A stretch of 64,000 nucleotides of DNA from SFWF01 sp045539925 (GCA_045539925.1 JAZQGH010000083.1:1-64000), one strand, 5' to 3'. Shown: positions 40,571 through 49,505, counted from the stretch's first letter. Made by a program: numbers and translations. The notes: generated from the sequence alone by a model not told the origin.

Positions 40571-41095
40571 TTTTGAGAGGGTTTCCACAGCACCGCTTTT
40601 TATTATCTCCTGCCCGTGTTCTTCTGTAACTGCGATAAACAGGGGACAGTGAGAAATACTGTCGGCAAACTCTTTGGCAGGGCTGTTTTCTTTATCGGAA
40701 CTTATGATAAGGCGATATACTCTGCCCACCCTGTAAAAACTGCTTTGGTCTGAAATTTTTAAAGCGTAAAGTGCTCGGGACGCCTTTATTGCGTCCTCTA
40801 TGGCAGAAAACTCTAAAACCGACCGTGTGGGGCAAAACTGCCCTGAGGAGTATCGTCCTTTAGAGAAATATATGTCATACCCTCCCGATAAATTGCGCAT
40901 TATTTCTACGCTAACACTTAAAATATCGGGCCGTATAAGTCGGTCAGACATTGCTTTTCTTAAAAGCAGCTTTAGTGCCGCTCTTATTCGCGGTGCATTA
41001 CGGTCGACCCTTTCGGCACTGCCGAAAAGCTCGGTTGTTTCGGGTCTTGAAAGAGAGATACGCAAACGGTCGTCGGTGAGTTTAGAGAATATCAT
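40565..41095 (-). CDS. MecA-like adaptor protein
   Basis: 176-residue protein resembling MecA/YpbH, adaptors that deliver substrates to the ClpCP protease. The N-terminus (MIFSKLTDDRLRISLSRPET) matches the MecA substrate-binding start, and the C-terminal half has the alternating pattern of the ClpC-binding domain (LYALKISDQSSFYRVGRVYRLII). The long Glu-rich linker of Bacillus MecA is shorter here. It is convergent with rpe. Assignment rests on overall pattern rather than an invariant motif. Confidence 0.6.
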   Translation of the reverse strand: MIFSKLTDDRLRISLSRPETTELFGSAERVDRNAPRIRAALKLLLRKAMSDRLIRPDILSVSVEIMRNLSGGYDIYFSKGRYSSGQFCPTRSVLEFSAIEDAIKASRALYALKISDQSSFYRVGRVYRLIISSDKENSPAKEFADSISHCPLFIAVTEEHGQEIIKSGAVETLSKL

Positions 41096-41155
41096 AAAGC
41101 CTCCAATGTATAAAAATGCCGCTAAGGGAGATACTTCTTGTCAAGAGGTGTCTTT

Positions 41156-41284
41156 ATGTCTAAGAAAAGGGAAACGGCAAAGGAAAATATAAAACTGTTT
41201 TTAAAATCCGCCGCACTTACCGCTATAGGTCTGTTGCTGATTGTTATAGGCTTTGTAGCGGCAGGTTATTTTTTAGGCGGATAA
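41156..41284 (+). CDS. Small single-pass membrane protein (42 residues)
   Basis: Short gene with AGAGGTG (41144-41150) 5 bases before the ATG. The product begins with a charged segment (MSKKRETAKENIKLF) and continues as one long membrane helix ending in a glycine-rich tail (GFVAAGYFLGG). It is divergent from the MecA-like gene and lies 22 bases before the phosphohexomutase, so it probably shares that transcript. The family is not recognised. Confidence 0.6.
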   Translation: MSKKRETAKENIKLFLKSAALTAIGLLLIVIGFVAAGYFLGG

Positions 41285-41306
41285 ATATGTATAAAGGAAA
41301 GATGTT

Positions 41307-42785
41307 ATGAGTTATAAAGAGCTTAAAAGCGGTACCGACGTGCGCGGAATTGCCTCCGACATCGGCGGAAAAACCGTAAATCTTACAGATGCCGCAGTGT
41401 ACGATATAACAAGCGCATTTGCCCTGTGGTTAGCCGAAAAAACCAACCTTAAAACAAATGAGCTTTCTATTGCGGTGGGTCACGACTCCCGCATCTCAGC
41501 TGACAGAATATCTGCAGGGGTCATAAAGGCACTGTCCGATCTTGGCGTAAATGTGCTCGACTGCGGTCTTGCGTCCACCCCTGCAATGTTTATGACTACC
41601 GTTGACCTACATACCTTCGGTGCAGTGCAGATAACCGCAAGTCACCACCCCTCTGACCGTAACGGTCTTAAGTTCTTCACCCGCGAGGGAGGACTTGAAA
41701 GTGCACAGCTTTCACAAATAATTGAGATTGCCGACAAGGGAGATTTTGCAAAGGTGCAGGGAGCACAGGTGACAAAGATAGACTATATGTCACAGTATGC
41801 CGCAGGACTTCGCAAAATGATATGTGACGCTATCGGCAAAACCGAGGACGAAAAGCCTCTTGCGGGCTACCATATAGTCGTAGACGCAGGAAACGGTGTG
41901 GGCGGATTTTATGCCTTCAATGTTTTAGAGCCGCTTGGCGCAGATATTTCGGGTAGCCGCTTTTTAGAGCCCGACGGAATGTTCCCCAATCACATTCCCA
42001 ACCCCGAGGATAAAACCGCAATGCAGAGCATTACCGATGCTGTAATCCAAAGCAAGGCGGATTTAGGTGTTATTTTCGACACCGACGTTGACCGCGCAGG
42101 CTGTGTTGACTCCACAGGAAATGAGATAAACCGTAACCGTCTTATTGCCCTTGCCGCAATAATCGCAACCGAGTGCAGAAAGGGTGCTACTATCGTTACC
42201 GACTCTGTCACCTCCGACGGACTTAAAGAATTTATCGAAAAGGACCTTGGCTGTAAGCACTACCGCTATAGGAGAGGCTATAAAAATGTTATCGACAAGG
42301 CAGTAGAGCTTTGCGCTCAGGGACTTGACTGCCCTCTCGCAATAGAGACCTCGGGTCACGCCGCTCTTCGCGAAAACTATTTCCTCGACGACGGCGCATA
42401 TCTTATAACAAGGATAGTAATCGAGCTTGGAAAGGGAAGAGACCTCAATAAGACCCTTTCTGCCCTTAAATGCCCTGCAGAGGAAAGGGAATGCCGCTTT
42501 TCAATTACCGCCGAAGATTTCAAAACCTATGGACTAGGAGTTATAGACGAGCTTGAAGCCTTTGTTTCCTCACAGCCCGAAATCTATACCGTTGCCGACG
42601 ACAACCGCGAGGGTATACGCGTTTCTACAAGGTATGGCTGGTTTCTGCTCCGTATCAGTGTTCACGACCCCGTAATGCCCCTTAATTTCGAAAGTGACGA
42701 GCTGGGTGGAATAGATAAAATGATAGCTCTCATAAAACCCTTCTTTGCAGGGTTCGAGAATCTTGATATATCGGCTCTTAAATAA
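41307..42785 (+). CDS. Phosphoglucomutase/phosphomannomutase
   Basis: Alpha-D-phosphohexomutase of 492 residues that moves phosphate between positions 1 and 6 of hexoses. The phosphoserine loop is TASHHPSDRNG near residue 110, the metal loop DTDVDRAG near 258, the sugar loop ETSGHAAL near 349 and the phosphate-binding part DNREGIRVSTRYG near 432. It could convert the glucose-1-phosphate made by glgP or supply sugar nucleotides. AAAGGA precedes the ATG. The exact sugar preference is not clear from the sequence. A bidirectional terminator follows at 42790. Confidence 0.88.
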   Translation: MSYKELKSGTDVRGIASDIGGKTVNLTDAAVYDITSAFALWLAEKTNLKTNELSIAVGHDSRISADRISAGVIKALSDLGVNVLDCGLASTPAMFMTTVDLHTFGAVQITASHHPSDRNGLKFFTREGGLESAQLSQIIEIADKGDFAKVQGAQVTKIDYMSQYAAGLRKMICDAIGKTEDEKPLAGYHIVVDAGNGVGGFYAFNVLEPLGADISGSRFLEPDGMFPNHIPNPEDKTAMQSITDAVIQSKADLGVIFDTDVDRAGCVDSTGNEINRNRLIALAAIIATECRKGATIVTDSVTSDGLKEFIEKDLGCKHYRYRRGYKNVIDKAVELCAQGLDCPLAIETSGHAALRENYFLDDGAYLITRIVIELGKGRDLNKTLSALKCPAEERECRFSITAEDFKTYGLGVIDELEAFVSSQPEIYTVADDNREGIRVSTRYGWFLLRISVHDPVMPLNFESDELGGIDKMIALIKPFFAGFENLDISALK

Positions 42786-42789
42786 GTTT

Positions 42790-42822
42790 AAGTGAGATGC
42801 AAACGCATCTCACTTTTTATTT
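42790..42822. terminator. Bidirectional terminator after the phosphohexomutase
   Basis: AAGTGAGATGC (42790-42800), loop AAAC, GCATCTCACTT (42805-42815), then TTTATTT. It also ends the convergent gene at 42821-43663. Confidence 0.85.
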
Positions 42823-43663
42823 ACTCATCATCATTATCATTATTATTATCCGACGAATTACAGCCGCAACCGTAACCGCAGCTGTTTGCACCGCCCGAGG
42901 GGAAGAAGTCTTCGGTAGGGAATTTTATCTGTCTGAAAATATCGCAGGGTCGGTCGACACTGCAGTCGCACTGCTTCTCGGGAATACAGTAATCGTATAC
43001 AGGCACCAGCACCTGAACATTACGAACAAGCTGAACTACCGTAAACAGACCGACAGTCACATAAACTGCAGGACTGCCGTCGGGCAGATCTGTAATAACC
43101 GGACCGCCGATATAATCGGTTATACATTCGGGAATAAGACCTACGTTGTCAAAGGTGTCTACAACCTCGCCGAGTCTTGAAGAGAGTGCAATGGGATCTA
43201 CCGCCTGAACAACGCATCTGGGAGAGCCCGAGGGTCTTCTGCCGCAAATGTCGGGGCAGTTTTCGGTGGGATTGTCGCTTGAGAAGGTACGAACATTGCC
43301 TTCGCCGCCGTAAAGCACAGCCTTTTTGTTAAAGAGGGAGAGTCCGCGCACTTCGGTGGGACAAGTACCTGCTGCCGAGTATACATCCAAGGTTATAAGG
43401 AAGAAAAAGGTAATATCGCAGGAATAACATCCTCGATTGAGATTTACGGGCTCAACATCAATAAGTGCATAAACTGCCTCAGCAGATCTTATTTTAACGC
43501 TTACCGCCTCTGCTACGACTGCCTGACCTGCCTCACTGAAGTATACTCTTATGTCCTCAAGGCAATCTCTGTCACAGCAAGAGTCGAAAACTCTTCCCGC
43601 ATCTATACACACAGCCTCTCTGAAACTTCCGTTTATTTCACGTCCGTTTGTGTTTTCTGCCAT
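42821..43663 (-). CDS. Cys-rich protein of unknown function with an Asn/Asp tail
   Basis: 280 residues with about fifteen Cys, several in pairs or short spacings (FDSCCDRDC, CYSC, CPDIC, KQCDCSVDRPC, SCGYGCGC). There is no signal peptide or membrane helix. The N-terminal half is beta-like (IRVYFSEAGQAVVAEAVSVK), and the C-terminus is low complexity (NSSDNNNDNDDE), encoded by a TCA/TTA-type simple sequence. I recall similar Cys-rich proteins in clostridial genomes annotated as hypothetical or coat-related, so a spore-surface role is a guess. GGAGGTC precedes the ATG at 43663. No sporulation gene is adjacent. Confidence 0.65.
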   Translation of the reverse strand: MAENTNGREINGSFREAVCIDAGRVFDSCCDRDCLEDIRVYFSEAGQAVVAEAVSVKIRSAEAVYALIDVEPVNLNRGCYSCDITFFFLITLDVYSAAGTCPTEVRGLSLFNKKAVLYGGEGNVRTFSSDNPTENCPDICGRRPSGSPRCVVQAVDPIALSSRLGEVVDTFDNVGLIPECITDYIGGPVITDLPDGSPAVYVTVGLFTVVQLVRNVQVLVPVYDYCIPEKQCDCSVDRPCDIFRQIKFPTEDFFPSGGANSCGYGCGCNSSDNNNDNDDE

Positions 43664-43797
43664 GGAAAGACCTCCAGATAAGTATTGAAAAGGGGCGTTT
43701 CCGCCCCGTCTCTAACCTATTATATGAAAAAGCAGATTGCGTGACACAAAAAACAGTGGACAGTTGCAGAGGTTTCGTCGGCTTCAAATATTCCTTA

Positions 43798-43826
43798 TTG
43801 TGCATAGGTGTGTTGTATGTTAAAAT
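43798..43826 (+). promoter_or_regulatory. Probable promoter of the ABC/DUF1854 operon
   Basis: TTGTGC (43798-43803), 17-bp spacer, TAAAAT (43821-43826), 29 bases before the GTG start. A GGGGCG/CGCCCC hairpin lies at 43690-43706 between the divergent genes. Confidence 0.5.
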
Positions 43827-43855
43827 ATAGTAAAAACATATAGGGAGGGGACAGA

Positions 43856-46174
43856 GTGAAAGAAAGACAGTCCTTGTCGGTCATGCCTGAGGAGCTGAAA
43901 ACACTGCTCGGTGCAAAGGGTCTGCTCACAGGCGAAATTCTCGTTTTTGCCGAGGCAGATATGGATATTTCCTGCGAGTTTCGCCGTCATATTCTCGTTC
44001 TTTGTAGGGATAAGCTGATATTCGGTTACAGCTTAGATATGGGTATAACCGAAAAAAACACCAAGAATATTCCCTTTGAAGGCTTTACTTTTGAAGAAAT
44101 ATCCCTATCAAGGCTTTCTGCCCCTGCAATAGACACCTTCGTGGTGGGCGGCACCTTTCGTGTGGCGGTGGACGGAGAGCAAAAACGCATCTGCACCTTT
44201 ACAAACACCTATAAGGGAAGAATAAACCGTCTTAAAGATATTTTAAATACCCTTATTAAGGGGGAAGAAATAAAGGAAGAACGGCTTTTTGAAGATATAA
44301 GGGAAGAATTTTGTCCCAAATGCGGAATGAAATATCCCGATAGGGGCAGAAGAGTTTGCCCAAAGTGTGCCGATAAACGGGCAACCTTTTTCCGTCTTGC
44401 ATCATACTTTAAAAATCACAAGCTGTATATTGCCGCAATATGTCTGCTCTGCATCTTGTCCGCACTTGTAAATTCTGTGTGGCCTATGCTCAGCGGAAGT
44501 TGGCTTTACGACGGTGTTCTGGCTAAAAATATCGATAACAGCATCTTTTCGGCACTGCCTATTAAGGATTTTTCGGTGTGGCTACTCCTGCTTGTCCTCA
44601 CAATGGTAGCGGTAAAGTTTTTGCAGCAGCTTTTCGGCATTATTCAGGGAAGACTTGTTGCAAAAATAGTTCCAGAGGTGGTCGCAACCATTAAAAAGAA
44701 GGTTTTTGCCACTATTGAGCATCTGTCGGTCTCTTTTTTCACAGGAAAAGAAACGGGCGGTCTTATGACCCGCATCACAGGAGATGCCAACGAGGTGACC
44801 AACATATTTATAGACGGTCTGCCCTACATACTGCCCAATCTGTTTACAATAATTTTTTCCTGTGCAGTAATGTTTGCCACAAATCCCTTACTTGCCGTAG
44901 TGGCGGTAGCAACACTGCCTCCTGCAGTCATCATAAGTATAAAGCTTGAGCCTGTGCTCTGGCACTTTAACAGCCGCCGCTTTCAGACCCAGCGCGATTT
45001 TCGTGCAAAGCTCAACGACAACCTTACAGGTGCCCGTGTAGTAAAGGCATTCGGCAGGGAAGAAAGCGAAAGTCAGCGCCTTGCCAAGGCAAATACAAAT
45101 CTCGCACACGCTCAGATGGATGCGATGAATTTTGATATTAAATACACAGCCCTTTACCATATTGCCCAGTCACTTTCCTCGGTGTTCACCTTTGTTATCG
45201 GTGCCTGCTTTGTCCTTTCTGTATTTAAACCCCAGATGACCTACGGCACACTGATGACCTTTACGGGCTATGTTTCTCTTCTGTCAGGTCCTGCAAATTT
45301 CTTTTCTTACATATTCCGTTGGTGGTCAAATTCAATGAATTCGGCTCAGCGAATTTTCGAAATACTCGACGCTGTACCCGAGGTTGCAGAAAAGCCCGAT
45401 GCCGCACCCAAGCCCGAAATGCAGGGCGAAATAACCCTTAAAAATGTTACCTTCAGATATGAAGAAAACCGCGATATACTAAAGGATATTTCCCTTCATA
45501 TCAAGGCGGGCAAAATGCTTGGAATTGTGGGGAAATCGGGCGCGGGAAAAACTACTCTAGCCAATCTCATAGCCCGTCTTTACGATGTTAATGAGGGCGA
45601 GATACTCATAGACGGTACAGATGTACGCGAAATGCGTTTTTGTGATATTAGAAAAAATGTTGCGCTTGTAAGTCAGGAGACCTATATTTTCAAGGGCACC
45701 ATATTCGATAATATTGCCTACGCCAACCCTGAGGCAGACCGTAAACAGGTTATAGCTGCAGCCGTTGCTGCAGGTGCTCACGACTTTATATGCAAACTGC
45801 CTGACGGGTACGATACCGAGGTGGGCAGCGGAGGCAGAGAGCTTTCGGGAGGAGAGCGTCAGCGCGTATCCATTGCCCGTGCCATACTTGCCGACCCGAG
45901 AATTCTTATTCTCGACGAGGCAACCGCCGCAGTTGATACCGAAACCGAAAAAAATATTCAGGCAGCACTGCAAAAGCTTATTGAGGGTAGGACGACACTC
46001 TCTATTGCCCACCGCCTTTCCACCCTCCGCGATGCAGACGAGCTTATCGTTATCGACCGCGGTCGGATAACCGAGCAGGGCACCCACAGGGAGCTTATGC
46101 TCAAAAAGGGCGAATACTTCAAGCTCTATCAGATTCAAAGCAAGGCACTCGCAATGCGAGGTATAGGAGATTAA
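43856..46174 (+). CDS. ABC exporter half-transporter with N-terminal domain and zinc ribbon, first subunit
   Basis: 772-residue fused membrane/ATPase ABC protein. Unusually, the first 145 residues form a soluble domain (beta-rich, CEFRRHILVLCRDKLIFGYSL) and are followed by a zinc ribbon, CPKCGMKYPDRGRRVCPKC, near residue 156. The six-helix type-IV exporter domain runs from about 190 to 500, and the ATPase from about 530 has Walker A GKSGAGKTT, signature LSGGERQR and Walker B ILILDEATAAVD. The start is GTG 43856 with AGGGAGGGG upstream. It is the first of three co-transcribed genes and probably forms a heterodimer with the protein at 46734. The substrate is unknown. Confidence 0.88.
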   Translation: MKERQSLSVMPEELKTLLGAKGLLTGEILVFAEADMDISCEFRRHILVLCRDKLIFGYSLDMGITEKNTKNIPFEGFTFEEISLSRLSAPAIDTFVVGGTFRVAVDGEQKRICTFTNTYKGRINRLKDILNTLIKGEEIKEERLFEDIREEFCPKCGMKYPDRGRRVCPKCADKRATFFRLASYFKNHKLYIAAICLLCILSALVNSVWPMLSGSWLYDGVLAKNIDNSIFSALPIKDFSVWLLLLVLTMVAVKFLQQLFGIIQGRLVAKIVPEVVATIKKKVFATIEHLSVSFFTGKETGGLMTRITGDANEVTNIFIDGLPYILPNLFTIIFSCAVMFATNPLLAVVAVATLPPAVIISIKLEPVLWHFNSRRFQTQRDFRAKLNDNLTGARVVKAFGREESESQRLAKANTNLAHAQMDAMNFDIKYTALYHIAQSLSSVFTFVIGACFVLSVFKPQMTYGTLMTFTGYVSLLSGPANFFSYIFRWWSNSMNSAQRIFEILDAVPEVAEKPDAAPKPEMQGEITLKNVTFRYEENRDILKDISLHIKAGKMLGIVGKSGAGKTTLANLIARLYDVNEGEILIDGTDVREMRFCDIRKNVALVSQETYIFKGTIFDNIAYANPEADRKQVIAAAVAAGAHDFICKLPDGYDTEVGSGGRELSGGERQRVSIARAILADPRILILDEATAAVDTETEKNIQAALQKLIEGRTTLSIAHRLSTLRDADELIVIDRGRITEQGTHRELMLKKGEYFKLYQIQSKALAMRGIGD

Positions 46175-46175
46175 G

Positions 46176-46724
46176 ATGAAGGAAATGGAAAAGGATATAC
46201 TCAAGGCAGAAGAACACGAGGTTGAAAAGCTTTTAGAAATTAAAATCATAAATAGCTCAAACGCCGTATTTACCGAAACCGCAGGCGGTCTCCTCACCCT
46301 TAAACTGGACGGTGAGGATAAGGGACAGGTAAATGTAATACGCACCTTCCCCTTTACCGATGCCGACAGCTTCCTGTCGGTGCGTGTGGCAGACGACAAA
46401 CAGCAGGAGCTGGGGCTTATCGAAAGCCTTTCTGATTTTGACCCCGATACGGTGAAAATCATAACCCGTCAGCTCGAAATGCGCTATTTTATGCCTCAAA
46501 TACTAAAAATATACTCCATAAAAGAGGAATACGGTCATACCTATTGGTATGTTCTTACCGATAAGGGAGAATGTCGTTTTACAAGCCCCTCGGGCTCTGC
46601 GGGTGCTGTGATGCGCAAGGAAAACAGAGCAATAATCCGCGATTGCGACCAGAACCGTTACGAAATTAAGGATGTCACAAAGCTTACCGCCAAAGAACTG
46701 AAGAAATTAGACCTTTATTTATAG
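46176..46724 (+). CDS. DUF1854-family protein
   Basis: 182-residue soluble protein matching the pattern I know for DUF1854: SNAVFTETAGGLLTLKLDG, VNVIRTFPFTDADSFLSVRV, ELGLIESLSDFDPDT, then YFMPQILKIYSIKEEYGHTYW and the basic C-terminal part ending LTAKELKKLDLYL. In other bacteria this domain is fused to the end of ABC transporters or lies beside ABC genes, some annotated as cyanophycin-associated. Here it stands alone between two ABC subunits, one base after the first with GGAGAT as ribosome site. It probably regulates or couples the transporter. No cyanophycin gene is in the window. Confidence 0.75.
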   Translation: MKEMEKDILKAEEHEVEKLLEIKIINSSNAVFTETAGGLLTLKLDGEDKGQVNVIRTFPFTDADSFLSVRVADDKQQELGLIESLSDFDPDTVKIITRQLEMRYFMPQILKIYSIKEEYGHTYWYVLTDKGECRFTSPSGSAGAVMRKENRAIIRDCDQNRYEIKDVTKLTAKELKKLDLYL

Positions 46725-46733
46725 GAGTACAGG

Positions 46734-48920
46734 ATGAATCTTAACATTACTCTACCCGAAAAATATCGGCAGAAGCTCAGCGGTTTTACAAATCTTCATC
46801 CCATATACTGCATAAAGACCGATATAGGCACTAACGGACGGTTTACCGACGATTTTTATATCGGTGCTACCGAAAAAGAGGTCTTTTTGTTTGAGGAGGA
46901 GACCCACCGCATTATACCTATAGAAAACTGCAGCACAGCCACCTGCCGAAATCTTGTTAACGGCGCAATGCTTACCCTCACCGTAGACGGGGAGGAAGAG
47001 ATAATTGCCCGTACAAGTAATCTTCACATTTCCCGTTTGTCCTGTGTTGCAAAGGGCATAAAACTGCTTTGCGAGGGTCAGACCGAAAAAAGGGTTATAA
47101 ACCGCGAAAGGGAAAAATACTGTCCAAGCTGCGGCAGAATACTCCCAGGCACCGATCACTGCCCTAAATGTGATAAAGAACACCGAAACCTGAACCGACT
47201 GCTTAACATATGTAAGCCTCATTCTGCAATTCTTACCGCCGTTATACTGCTTATGCTGTGCGGCAGTGCTATAGACCTTTCGGTGCAGTTTGTTCTGCGC
47301 TATTTTGTCGACGGATATCTGGTGCCGAGCAAGGGAAACGCAATAGATATACTTCTGTTTTTCATTGTATATTTCGGCATTACTATGGTTTCTGCCGCAG
47401 GCTACCTTTTCAGAACATATCTTTGCAATAAGCTGGGAGTACGGGTCACCCACAGACTCCGCGGTCAGCTTGATGACCACATTCAGCGTCTTTCCCTGTC
47501 CTTTATAAACAAGCGCAGTCCGGGTGCGGTCATAGAGCGCGTTTCAAACGATACAAACCATATAAGAGGTTTTATATGCGACTGCTTCTGTAATATGTTC
47601 AGTATGCTTATAACCCTTGTGGCTCTCGCAGTGCTTATGCTTATCCTTAACTGGAAACTGGCAATAGCCGCATTTGCCTTTGCGCCTGTAACAATAATCT
47701 GCGCCCGTACCTTCTGGCCTAAGATCAGAAGAATATACCACCATCAGTTCCGTCGGGCAGACCGAATACAGAACAAACTGCAGGATGTCCTTTCGGGAAT
47801 CCGCATAGTTAAAACCTATGGCAAGGAAAGGGATGAGGTAGAGGAGTTCTGCGAGCTTAACGACAAACTCGCCGAGGTGCAGAAGAACAACGAAAAGTTT
47901 TTTGCAACCTTCTTTCCGCTGCTCTCCTTAGGATTTGCCTTCGGCACCTATCTTATAACCTATCTTGGTGGTATGGGTGTTCTTGAGGGAAGTATGACAC
48001 AGGGTGAGCTTATGCAGTTTATTTCCTATGCAGGTATGCTGCTGGGGCCCCTTTCGTGGATGTCCTTCCTGCCTCGTCGCATTGTTAATATGACCACAAG
48101 CCTTGAGCGTATCTACGATGTGCTGGACGAAAAGCCCGAAATCGAAAACAGTGAAAACGCCACACGAAAAGAGATAGAAGGCGATATAAAAATAGATAAT
48201 ATCACCTTTGGGTATAATTCTTATGAGCCTGTGCTTGAGGGCTTGACCCTCGATGTAAAAAAAGGCGAAATGATAGGTCTTGTAGGCTCTTCAGGTTGCG
48301 GAAAATCAACCCTTATAAACCTTATTATGCGTCTTTACGATGTGGACGAGGGAAGTATATATATTGACGGAACAGACCTTAAAGATATGGAGATCAACTC
48401 TTATCACAGCCAGATAGGGGTAGTGCTTCAGGAGACCTTCCTCTTTGCAGGTACTGTCCTTGATAATATTCGCTTTGCAAAGCCAGACGCCTCTCTTTAT
48501 GAGATAATCAGTGCTGCAAAATATGCCAACGCCCACGAGTTTATATGCAAACTCCCCGACGGATATAACACCTATATAGGTGAGCGCGGTCATATGCTCT
48601 CAGGCGGTGAAAAGCAGAGAATAGCCATCGCCAGAGCTATCCTTACAAATCCTAAAATACTTATCCTCGATGAGGCAACCTCAGCACTTGATACCGAAAG
48701 CGAGTACCAGATTCAACAGGCTTTTGAAAGACTTCGCAAGGGAAGAACAACCTTTGCTATTGCCCATAGGCTTTCGACCCTTCGCAATGCCGACCGAATC
48801 GCCGTTATCGACAAGCATAAAATTGCAGAGCTCGGCACCCATAATGAGCTTTTAAAGATTAAAGGCATCTATTACGGTCTTGTAATGGCACAGCTTGAAA
48901 TGAATAAAACAAAGGAATAA
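46734..48920 (+). CDS. ABC exporter half-transporter with N-terminal domain and zinc ribbon, second subunit
   Basis: 728-residue partner of the protein at 43856, with the same layout: a beta-rich N-terminal domain (about 1-120, IKTDIGTNGRFTDDFYIGAT), a zinc ribbon CPSCGRILPGTDHCPKC near residue 130, an exporter-type membrane domain (about 160-470) and an ATPase with Walker A GSSGCGKST, signature LSGGEKQR and Walker B ILILDEATSALD. Both subunits have the catalytic Glu after Walker B, so both ATP sites may be active. It begins 9 bases after the DUF1854 gene. The 160-bp repeat element starts 18 bases after its stop. Confidence 0.88.
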   Translation: MNLNITLPEKYRQKLSGFTNLHPIYCIKTDIGTNGRFTDDFYIGATEKEVFLFEEETHRIIPIENCSTATCRNLVNGAMLTLTVDGEEEIIARTSNLHISRLSCVAKGIKLLCEGQTEKRVINREREKYCPSCGRILPGTDHCPKCDKEHRNLNRLLNICKPHSAILTAVILLMLCGSAIDLSVQFVLRYFVDGYLVPSKGNAIDILLFFIVYFGITMVSAAGYLFRTYLCNKLGVRVTHRLRGQLDDHIQRLSLSFINKRSPGAVIERVSNDTNHIRGFICDCFCNMFSMLITLVALAVLMLILNWKLAIAAFAFAPVTIICARTFWPKIRRIYHHQFRRADRIQNKLQDVLSGIRIVKTYGKERDEVEEFCELNDKLAEVQKNNEKFFATFFPLLSLGFAFGTYLITYLGGMGVLEGSMTQGELMQFISYAGMLLGPLSWMSFLPRRIVNMTTSLERIYDVLDEKPEIENSENATRKEIEGDIKIDNITFGYNSYEPVLEGLTLDVKKGEMIGLVGSSGCGKSTLINLIMRLYDVDEGSIYIDGTDLKDMEINSYHSQIGVVLQETFLFAGTVLDNIRFAKPDASLYEIISAAKYANAHEFICKLPDGYNTYIGERGHMLSGGEKQRIAIARAILTNPKILILDEATSALDTESEYQIQQAFERLRKGRTTFAIAHRLSTLRNADRIAVIDKHKIAELGTHNELLKIKGIYYGLVMAQLEMNKTKE

Positions 48921-48938
48921 AAAATGCAGGTCAAGGGA

Positions 48939-49098
48939 TAACCAAACCATTGGGGCTCGAATCAAGTTTTGGAAGACAAATTTTTCACTATACTTCGTCA
49001 AAATACTCGCAAATCCGACAGGATTTACTGTGTTTTTTCCTCGTATATCAAAAAATAATGTTGTTTACAAAACTCTTCGACCTTAAAGGGTTTGGTTA
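48939..49098. repeat. 160-bp terminal-inverted-repeat element, copy B
   Basis: Perfect 10-bp terminal inverted repeats, TAACCAAACC (48939-48948) and GGTTTGGTTA (49089-49098). The internal hairpin AAATCC-GACA-GGATTT is at 49011-49026. It is the same length as copy A at 25851 and is highly similar from CTCGAATC to the right end. It sits just after the ABC operon and could serve as its terminator region. It encodes no protein. The rest of 48921-49196 has no gene. Confidence 0.78.
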
Positions 49099-49196
49099 CC
49101 TTTAGCGGGGTCAATATTGCTCTACTAAAGGCGTCCCAACCACCTATATTTTTTGTAATTGGTGCCAACAGTTTCAAGTTAAGTCATAAAAAAGTC

Positions 49197-49225
49197 TTGA
49201 TTTTTTACCCATAATGGAATATAAT
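49197..49225 (+). promoter_or_regulatory. Promoter of tRNA-Leu
   Basis: TTGATT (49197-49202), 17-bp spacer, TATAAT (49220-49225), 11 bases before the tRNA 5' end. Confidence 0.75.
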
Positions 49226-49236
49226 GTTCACACTGC

Positions 49237-49323
49237 GCCGGTGTGTTGGAATTGGCAGACGAGGCGGACTCAAAATCCGTTGGTAGCGATACCGTGCGGG
49301 TTCGACCCCCGCCACCGGCACCA
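49237..49323 (+). tRNA. tRNA-Leu (anticodon CAA)
   Basis: Class II tRNA of 87 bases. Acceptor stem GCCGGTG (49237-49243) pairs with CACCGGC (49313-49319), discriminator A and encoded CCA. The anticodon loop CTCAAAA gives anticodon CAA, reading UUG. A long variable arm (TGGTAGCGATACC) is present as expected for leucine. The T arm is GCGGGTTCGACCCCCGC. The 3' end and terminator are duplicated downstream at 49506. Confidence 0.95.
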
Positions 49324-49386
49324 ATAAAGAGGGAATACAGCCGAAAGGTTGTGTTTCCTCTTTATTTTATGTAAAGGGTCGAACCC
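49302..49386 (+). repeat. 85-bp direct repeat, left copy (tRNA-Leu 3' end and terminator)
   Basis: Contains the last 22 bases of tRNA-Leu and the terminator, a 20-bp stem with GAAA loop (49323-49366, AATAAAGAGG... / ...CCTCTTTATT). It is identical over all 85 bases to 49506-49590. Confidence 0.9.
49323..49370 (+). terminator. Terminator of tRNA-Leu
   Basis: 20-bp stem including three G-U pairs, capped by GAAA and ending CTCTTTATTTTA. A second identical copy lies at 49527-49574. Confidence 0.85.
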
Positions 49387-49505
49387 GCGAGGGTCTGGCG
49401 TTAAGAAAAACAGTACGGTGTACTGTTTTTTAGACAGAGCGGTGAAGTCGGGTACTGTTGCCTTAAGGCAACGGTCGACAAGCCATAAGTATGCAAAGCA
49501 GACGG
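49387..49505. other. Segment between the two tRNA-derived repeats
   Basis: 119 bases without a gene. It holds an intrinsic terminator (AAAAACAGTAC 49406-49416, GTACTGTTTTT 49420-49430), a palindrome GTTGCCTTAAGGCAAC near 49457-49472 and two copies of ACGGTCGAC (49471 and 49502), the second joining the right repeat. It looks like the remnant of an insertion at the tRNA 3' end. Confidence 0.5.

Noticed and set aside
42823..42860. Simple repeat of TCA/TTA units as a possible tandem-repeat locus or CRISPR
   Set aside because: It encodes the Asn/Asp tail of the Cys-rich protein; there are no spacers or regular repeats.
45557..46462. 301-codon open frame antisense to the first ABC subunit
   Set aside because: It overlaps the intact ATPase domain, is Ser-rich as expected for an antisense frame and has no translation signals.
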